Shown here one piece after another: positions 56,852 through 64,000 of a DNA stretch of 64,000 nucleotides. The DNA is taken from NCBI GenBank assembly GCA_016271365.2, contig CM028136.1, positions 466,548,001 through 466,612,000 of the forward strand, read 5' to 3'. The stretch is from Neoceratodus forsteri (lineage: Eukaryota > Chordata > Ceratodontiformes > Ceratodontidae). The notes beneath the pieces are model-generated. The model was not told the origin of the DNA. It saw nothing but the letters and a program-made list of their open reading frames with translations, and did no database searches. A program made the position numbers and the translations under genes. The first letter of the stretch is position 1; each line of letters begins with the position of its first letter.

Positions 56852-59800
56852 GCTGCTTGCCCTCTGACCAGGGCTGCTACAGCTCTCAGCAGTCGACAGA
56901 CTCCTCTCCAGCTGTCGACTGAGACCAGGACCCCGGACAAAATCAAGCTCAAGCTGCTTGCCCTCTGACCAGGGCTGCTACAGCTCCCAGCGGTTGGCAG
57001 GCTCCTCTCCAGCCACCGACCGAGACCAGGACCCCGGACAAAATCAAGCTCAAGCTGCTTGCCCTCTGACCAGGGCTGCTACAGCTCTCAGTGGTCGGCA
57101 GGCTCCTCTCTAGCCACCGACCGAGACCAGGACCCTGGACAAAATCAAGCTCATGCTGCTTGCCCTCTGACCAGGGCTGCTACAGCTCCCAATGGTCGGC
57201 AGGCTCCTCTCCAGCCATCGACTGAGACCAGGACCCCAGACAAAATCAAGCTCAAGCTGCTTGCCTTCTGACCAGGGCTGCTACAGCTCCCAGTGGTTGG
57301 CAGGCTCCTCTTCAGCCGCTGACCGAGACCAGGACCCTGGACAAAATCAAGCTCAAGGTACAGTGAAAGCACACCCTATCAGATTGCAGGTGCCACCTGG
57401 CTGTCGCAGCTGATTGGCTCGACTATCTCTCTCTGCCGACAGGGCTCTGACTGTGAAATTACATTGATTTTTACTGTTTAAACTGAAACCTGCCTGTGTA
57501 AACTGCATGCCCTCTGACCAGGACTGCTACAGCTCACAGCGGTCGGCAGGCTCCTCTCCAACCATGACTGAGACCAGGACCCCGGACAAAATCAAGCTCA
57601 AGCTGCTTGCCCTCTGACCAGGGCTGCTACAGCTCCCAACGGTCTGCAGGCTCCTCTCTAGCCACCGACCGAGACCAGGACCCCGGACAAAATCAAGCAC
57701 AAGCTGCTTGCCCTCTGACCAGGGCTGCTACAGCTCCCAGCGGTCGGCAGGCTCCTCTCCAGCTGCTGATCGAGAGCAGGGCCCCAGACAAAATCAAGCA
57801 GAAGCTGCTTGCCCTCTGACCAGAGCTGCTACAGCTCCCAGCGGTTGGCAGGCTCCTCTCCAGCTGCTTATCGAGACCTGGACCCTGGACAAAATCAAGC
57901 TCAAGGTACAGTGAAAGCGCACCCTATTGGATTGCAGGCACCACCTGGCAGTTGCAGCTGATTGGCTCCCCTATCTCTCTCTGCCAACAGGGCTCTGACT
58001 GTGAAATGACATTGATTTTTACTGTTTAAACTGAAACCTCCCTGTGTAAACTGCATGCCCTCTGACCAGGGCTGCTACAGCTCCCAGCGGTCGGCAGGCT
58101 TCTCTCCAGCCACGACTGAGACCAGGACCCCAGACAAAATCAAGCTCAAGCTGCTTGCCCTCTGACCAGGGCTGCTACACCTTCCAGCAGTCAGCAGGCT
58201 CCTCTCCAGCTGCCGACCGAGACCAGAACCCCGGAAAAAATCAATCTCAAGCTGCTTGCCCTCTGACCAGGGCTGCTATAGCTCCCAATGGTCGGCAGAC
58301 TCCTCTCTAGCCACCGACTGAGAACAGGACCTCGGACAAAATCATGCTCAAGCTGCTTGCCCTCTGACCAGGGCTGCTACAGCTCCCAGCGGTTGGCAGG
58401 CTCCTCTCCAGCTGCTGATTGAGAGCAGGGCCCCAGACAAAATCAAGCAGAAGCTGCTTGCCCTCTGACCAGGGCTGCTACAGCTCCCAGCAGTTGGCAG
58501 GCTCCTCTCCAGCCGCTGATTGAGACCTGGACCCTGGACAAAATCAAGCTCAAGGTACAGTGAAAGCGCACCCTATCGGATTGCAGGCACCACCTGGCAG
58601 TCACAGCTGATTGGCTCCCCTATCTCTCTCTGCTAACAGGGCTCTGACTGTGAAATGACATTGATTTTTACTGTTTAAACTGAAACCTCCCTGTGTAAAC
58701 TGCATGCCCTCTGACCAGGGCTGCTACAGCTCCCAGCAGTCGGCAGGCTTCTCTCCAGCCGCCGACCGAGACCAGAACCCTGGAAAGAATCAAGCTCAAG
58801 CTGCTTGCTCTCTGACCAGGGCTGCTACAGCTCCCAGTGGTCAGCAGGCTCCTCTCCAGCTGCCGACTGAGACCAGGACCCCAGACAAAATCAAGCTCAA
58901 GCTGCTTGCCCTCTGACCAGGGCTGCTACAGCTCTGAGTGGTCAGCAGGCTCCTCTCCAGCCACTGACCAAGACCAGTACCCCAGATAAAATCAATCTAA
59001 AGCTGCTTGCTCTCCGACCAGGGCAGCTACAGCTCCCAGCGGTCAGCAGGCTCCTCTCCAGCCACTGACCGAGACCAGGACCCCAGACAAAATCAAGCTC
59101 AAGCTGCTTGCCCTCTGACCAGGGCTGCTACAGCTCCCAGCAGTCGGCAGGCTCCTCTCCAGCTGCTGACTGAGACCAGGACCCCAGACAAAATCAAGCT
59201 CAAGCTGCTTGCCCTCTGACCAGTGCTGCTACAGCTCCCAATGGTCGGCAGGCTCCTCTCTAGCCACCGACCGAGATCAGGACCTCGGACAAAATCAAGC
59301 TCAAGCTGCTTGCTCTCTGACCAGGGCTGCTACAGCTCCCAGCGGTTGGCAGGCTCCTCTCCAGCCACTGACCGAGACCAGTACCCCAGATAAAATCAAG
59401 CTAAAGCTGCTTGGTCTCCGACCAGGGCTGCTACAGCTCCCAGCGGTCGGCAGTCTCCTCTCCAGCCGCCGACCGAGACCAGGACTCCAGACAAATTAAA
59501 GCTCAAGCTGCTTGCCCTCTGACCAGGGCTGCTACAGCTCCAGCAGTCAGCAGTCTCTTCTCCAGCCACCGACCGAGACCAGGACCCCGGGCAAAATCAG
59601 GCTCAAGCTGCTTGCCCTCTGACCAGGGTTGCTACAGCTCCCAGTGGTCGGCAGATCCTCTCCAGCTGCCGACCGAGACCAGGACCCCAGACAAAATCAA
59701 GCTCAAGCTGCTTGCCCTCTGACCAGGGCTGCTACAGCTCTCAGTGGTCAGCAGGCTCCTCTCCAGCCACCGACCGAGACCAGGACCCCGGACAAAATCA

Positions 59801-60157
59801 AGCTCAAGATGCTTGCCCTCTGACCAGGGCTGCTACAGCTCCCAGTGGTTGGCAGGCTCCTCTCCAGCCGCCAGCTGAGACCAGGACCCCAGACAAAATC
59901 AAGCTCAAGCTGCTTGCCCTCTGACCAGGGCTGCTACAGCTCCCAGTGGTCAGCAGGCTCCTCTCCAGCTGTCAACTGAGACCAGGACCACGGACAAAAT
60001 TAAACTCAAGGTACGGTGAAAGCGCACACTATCGGATTGCAGGCGCTGCCTGGCAGTCGCAGCTGATTGACTCCCCTATCTCTTTCTGCCAACAGGGCTC
60101 CGACTGTGAAATTACATTGATTTTTACTGTTTAAACTGAAACATGCCTGTGTAAAGT
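56852..60157 (+). repeat. 101-bp satellite, about 27 monomers, with four 85-bp GT...AG cassettes
   Basis: The monomer is roughly GCTTGCCCTCTGACCAGGGC, TGCTACAGCTCCCAGCGG, TCGGCAGGCTCCTCTCCAGC, CACCGACCGAGACCAGGACC, CCGGACAAAATCAAGCTCAA. Blocks of monomers are separated by a ~150-bp segment that begins with an 85-bp GT...AG cassette (57,358-57,442; 57,906-57,990; 58,555-58,639; 60,011-60,095), followed by GGCTCTGACTGTGAAAT, ACATTGATTTTTACTG and AACTGCATGCC. Monomer length is 3n+2, so reading frames rotate and only ~70-codon frames stay open. Confidence 0.92.
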
Positions 60158-60475
60158 AAGGAAAAAATTTAAATCTGTGTTCAAAGTTAGACTGCTAAGT
60201 GTTTGCAGCTCCTTTCTGAATCTGTGAAACCTCATGCCCCGCCCCCACCACTGAGCCAGCTCTCTTTGGTGCCCAGTTTCTCCATGGCTATTGTTCTATA
60301 AATCTCCCAAACCACACGCCTCTTACTGTCTTCTAAATTTTCGGCCCCTCCACTGATTAAATACTCTCTCTGCCCACCCCTTCCTCAACCCCACCCCCAA
60401 CAGCCTCCTGCAGCCTTCTATTAGCTCCCCTCTACTCTAGAATTCCCAATCTCTCTGTTTCACCTCCTAGACCTA
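60158..60475. other. Spacer or 5' UTR of the L2-type LINE
   Basis: C-rich pyrimidine sequence with no recognised element; it probably belongs to the LINE that follows. Confidence 0.45.
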
Positions 60476-63400
60476 TTGGCCATTTGCCCTCCTAGGGGCC
60501 AACCAACACATTCGTCCCAGCCAATCTCAGGCTTCTTTCTCCTTGTAATTACCTCCTTGTCTAGGAAGCTGCTACAAAATCCCAGCACCATGTCCACTAC
60601 GGCTAGCATTTTACCTCTATTCAGTTGTCTGTTCTCCTGCCTCCCACCCCTCCTCTCCACCATGACGCCTACCTTTCCCATGCCCCCCTTCCCCTTCTTG
60701 GCTCATATTGTAACTTTTCCTTGCTCCTCCAACCCTGCACTCTCTCTCCTACCCACTCCTACCTGGACACACTCCACTGTACACCCCCCCCCTTTCCTAA
60801 TCAGGCCCGCCTCCTCCTGGACTCTCCTGCACCTACTTGCTTCTCGCCCCACCCCTGTTACCCACACAAATGTCCATCCTTGCCCCCACTCGCGACGGGG
60901 CTCTTCCATTCCAAGTTACCTCTGTATACTAGCTCAACACCTATCCTTCATCCTCCTCCTCCTCCTTCTTGTTGTGGGAGACATATACCCAAATCCAGGA
61001 CCCTCAACCACTACATCCTCACCAACCTCAGCCGGCACCCCCACCCCGCATCCCATCCCCTCACAATTGCTAGGTTACCCCCTCCACAAAGGCCTCCATC
61101 TCTTTCACCTAGATATTCATAGCCTACCACTTAAAATCAACCAGCTACAAGTTCTCGCTTCCCTACATACCCCTGATGTCCTCATCCTGTCTGAAACTTG
61201 GCTTAACAAAAACATTCCTGGCTCCTCAGTTGCAATCCCTGGTTACACGATGGCCCGCCAGGACAGGGCCATGAGAGGTGGCAGCGTAGCCATCTTCATA
61301 AGTTCGTACATACACTATGAAATAATCTTATCTAAAACTGAACCTAAAGAGTATGAACCCTTGCTGCTCCAGCTCACACTACCTTTCTCGCTGCCCATAT
61401 TCATTGCTGGAATCTACTGCCGACCAGGCACCCCTGCCACAACTGTTACTGACCTTCTACGCAAATCATTTCACAAGCACCCACCGGGGAATTATATGCT
61501 ATGGGTGACCTTAACCTAAACTGGTTAGCCCCGGCCCTCAACAAAACCCGGACGGATGTCACTGCCCTCAATTTAACCCAACTCATCACTGAGCCCAACT
61601 GCCTAAACCTTAAATCAGGTAACCACTCCCTTATCGACTGGGCTCTGACCTCCCATCCTCACAGAGTCATCCAAACAGGCCTACTCCCTGACTCTATGAG
61701 TGATCACCATGTCATCTACCTTGTTCGCAAAATCCACCGTTTCAAATCCCCCCCTAAGTTCTTAGTCCAATAGTCACTGAAATCTCTAAACCTTGCTCCC
61801 CCTCCTAAATGACCTTGTCCTAGTTAACTGGCTCCCCTCCCCCCCAAATCTGATAGATGACACCCTACTTCACTTCAAAAACATGTTCCTTAAGATATGG
61901 GATTCCCACGCCCCGCTACGATGTACTAGGGTACGTGGTACCCACCTGCCTTGGATCTCCCAAGAGCTCACAACTTGTATGAACGCCTGTGACTCAGCTT
62001 GGTGAGCCTTCAAAGCCTCAGCCCTACTTCAGAACCTCTCCCATTACAGGTATCTGCACAACATGTGCACTAGAGCAACTCGGCTAGCTAAAGCAGAGTA
62101 CTTTAGATCCTCCCTCCACTCTAACCTTAATAGCACTTCCAAATTCTGGATGGTCATACACTTCCTCTTCTCACCCCAAGCTGCCAAGCCCTCACCTCTC
62201 CTTAGTGTAAACAACTCCACACTCTCGGATCCTATCTCAGTCACTGCTGAGTTTAACTTATATTTCTCCACCTGTGCTTCCTCGCTCCTTTTCTCCTTAC
62301 CCCCCATGTAACCATCTCCACCACCTACAGAGCAAAAACTACCTCAAAATACAGGTATTTTCTCCTTCAGGGAAACCTCTCTAGATGAAGCTGTAGAAGC
62401 CCTGCTAACATTAAGCCCCTCAAATGGGAATTCCTCAGATGGATTAGATCCCAAACTTCTGTTCCTCTCGGCCTCTGCCATAGCCACCCCTATTACCTAC
62501 CTCCTAAATCTATCCTTTGCCACTGCATCTGTCCCTCTGTCCTGGAAGCACACCATTGTCATCCCTCTCCACGAAGGGGGTGCCTCCTCCTCCTCCTCCA
62601 CCTCAAACTATGGGCCAATCTCCCTCCTCCCTGCTCTGGCGAAGCTGCAAGAACACTTAGTGCTTAGCCAGCTAACCTCCCATCTCGCCGACTCAAATTT
62701 CTTCACACACTAGCAGTCCAAATTCAGGAAAGATCACTTTACTACCTCCTCTTTAATAAGGCTCACTGACACCATCCAATCTGGAATGGATAGAAGTGTC
62801 ATCACCTCTGCCATTTTTCATCGCTCTGGCCAAGGCCTTCGATACAGTCTCCCACACTCTGTTACTATCTAGCCTTTCTGTCTCTAGCCTCTCCACATCT
62901 GCTACCATCTGGTTCAGTGCCTATCTTACAGACAGCACTCAATCTGTCAGGACTGCGGATGCCATATCCCCTCCCCTCCCCATGTCCACAGGTGTCCCCC
63001 AAGGGTCAGTGCTTGGGTCTATCCTATTCCCTATTTTTCTAAACAACCTGCCCCAAACTTGTTCTGCCTCCTCGATCCACATGTATGCTGATGATACTGT
63101 CCTATTTTCTTCTGGCTCCTCCCCAGCCTCAGTTTCCTCTACCCTCTAGGCGGATTTTAACAAAGTCCAGCTCTGGTTCAACTCTCACCAGCTCTCTCTA
63201 AATGCTAAAAAACTGTAACTATGACTTTTGGTACATCCCAACGACTAGCCAGGTTCCTCTCCCTCCCACTTTTCCACACCCTTGATGGGTCAGAGCTGGA
63301 GGACGTCACCTCCTTCCAGTATCTTGGAGTTTGGCTTGACCGCCACCTCACCTTCGCAGTCCATGCTGACTCTGTACTAACAAAACTCCACCCCAAGCTC

Positions 63401-63960
63401 AGAGCTTTATATCGGAACCATTCTAGCCTTCCCTATCCGGTCCATTGTGAGCTTATCCAGAAGATGATACTTTCCTCCTTCGATTATTGTGATATTGTTT
63501 ACAGTGCTACCCACAAATCAGTTTTATCCAAACTGGATACCTTTTTTAATGCTTTCTGCCGGTTCGCTCTTGACGCTCCTCCTCACGCCCACCGCTGTGA
63601 GCTATACCGCTCCCTTGCTCTCCCCTTCCCTCCCTTGAGAACTGCTGCCTAATACACCTTGCCAAGTTTATCTTGAAGAACTGGTTTGGTACCCTCCCAG
63701 TGTATCTGACCTCCATACTATCGCCCCCCTCTGGCACCCATCTACGCTTTGAGGTCCCTAGACTCCCGACTTCTGTTAGTCTTCAGACGTCGGACCCAAG
63801 CTGGCCAGGTCGCCTTCTCTCACTGCTTCCCTAAAATCTGGAACTCTTTCCCCCTCTGAAATTTGCCACTCTTCCTCTATCCGCTCACTATCCTGTGCCC
63901 TTGCCAACCACTGCTCAGTAAACTGCTCCTGCAGCTAACTCTCCAATCTATTCTACCTCT
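60476..63960 (+). pseudogene. L2-type LINE with N-terminal 2A-like motif, endonuclease and RT (runs to the window end)
   Basis: The first frame (60,476-61,519) has a Pro/Leu-rich start, a Leu-rich segment, then GDIYPNPGP (60,977-61,003), a 2A-like motif. The endonuclease follows: LHLFHLDIHSLPLKINQL, VLILSETWLNKNI (catalytic Glu) and GIYCRPGTPATT, then a frameshift and MGDLNLNWLAP, SLIDWALTS and MSDHHVIYLV. RT remnants: SSDGLDPKLL, WKHTIVIPLHEGG, NYGPISLLP, AKAFDTVSHTLL, STGVPQGSVLGSILFPIF and the active site HMYADDTVLF. The C-terminal part (63,221-63,652) reads FQYLGVWLDRHLTF and SFDYCDIVYSATHKS. Stops and frameshifts: ~61,500, 62,712, ~62,800, 63,149. Most similar in layout to the LINE at 18.3-21.2 kb. 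Confidence 0.9.
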
Positions 63961-64000
63961 GACACTCCTATAGTTCTTCTCCAAGTAGGCTCAATGGTGC

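Noticed and set aside
57059..59924. Series of ~70-codon frames with MPSDQGCYSSQ-type starts
   Set aside because: These are readings of the 101-bp satellite; the frame rotates each monomer and stops regularly, so a protein is unlikely.

Overview
The window reads as intergenic or intronic chromosomal DNA from a repeat-rich, non-mammalian vertebrate. I see no conventional host gene, rRNA, tRNA gene, operon or CRISPR array. The evidence for a vertebrate is the combination of L1-type, CR1-type and L2-type LINEs, a tRNA-derived SINE with a vertebrate-type 3' body, a Harbinger transposon with spliced MYB-like and transposase genes, a Crypton-type tyrosine recombinase with a short GT-AG intron, a Penelope-like GIY-YIG fragment, and many micro- and minisatellites. 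A large-genome lineage (caecilian or other amphibian, lungfish, sturgeon or shark) fits; the sequence alone does not decide among them.

Layout. 1-4,070: minus-strand L1 (ORF2 5' part, intact ORF1, 5' UTR with two monomers). 4,320-5,080: 119-bp tandem repeat split by a SINE. 5,075-6,000: Penelope-like fragment. 7,027-7,205: foldback. 9,300-10,690: compound minisatellites. 11,700-12,805: CR1 fragment. 13,500-33,740: remains of a Harbinger transposon, with the MYB-like gene on + and the transposase on -, convergent. Its introns are filled by an L2-type LINE (17.2-21.57 kb), a CR1-type LINE with duplicated 5' region (22.3-28.09 kb) and foldback hairpins. 34.2-37.5 kb: tandem repeats, a 320-bp palindrome and microsatellites. 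37.9-39.33 kb: Crypton. 39.7-41.1 kb: CCAAT-box cluster and packed foldbacks. 41.95-56.84 kb: a near full-length minus-strand L1, broken by a complete plus-strand L1 (43.69-50.01 kb) and by a 1.34-kb foldback-ended element (53.5-54.85 kb). 56.85-60.16 kb: 101-bp satellite with a higher-order 85-bp GT...AG cassette. 60.48-64 kb: L2-type LINE with a 2A-like motif, running off the window.

The most unexplained signal is a dispersed set of at least ten imperfect foldbacks, mostly 130-320 bp. Arms pair well within each copy but differ between copies; several share an outer ATAA(T/G)G...CCAGGG motif and a small central hairpin of the type CACTCGGC...GCCTCRTG. One pair bounds a 1.34-kb insertion inside an L1 ORF1, which argues that the elements are mobile. 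Most coding remnants carry stops or frameshifts, so the window is mainly a record of nested transposition; the best preserved frames are the L1 ORF1 at 2,571-3,467 and the plus-strand L1 RT at 47,090-48,874.
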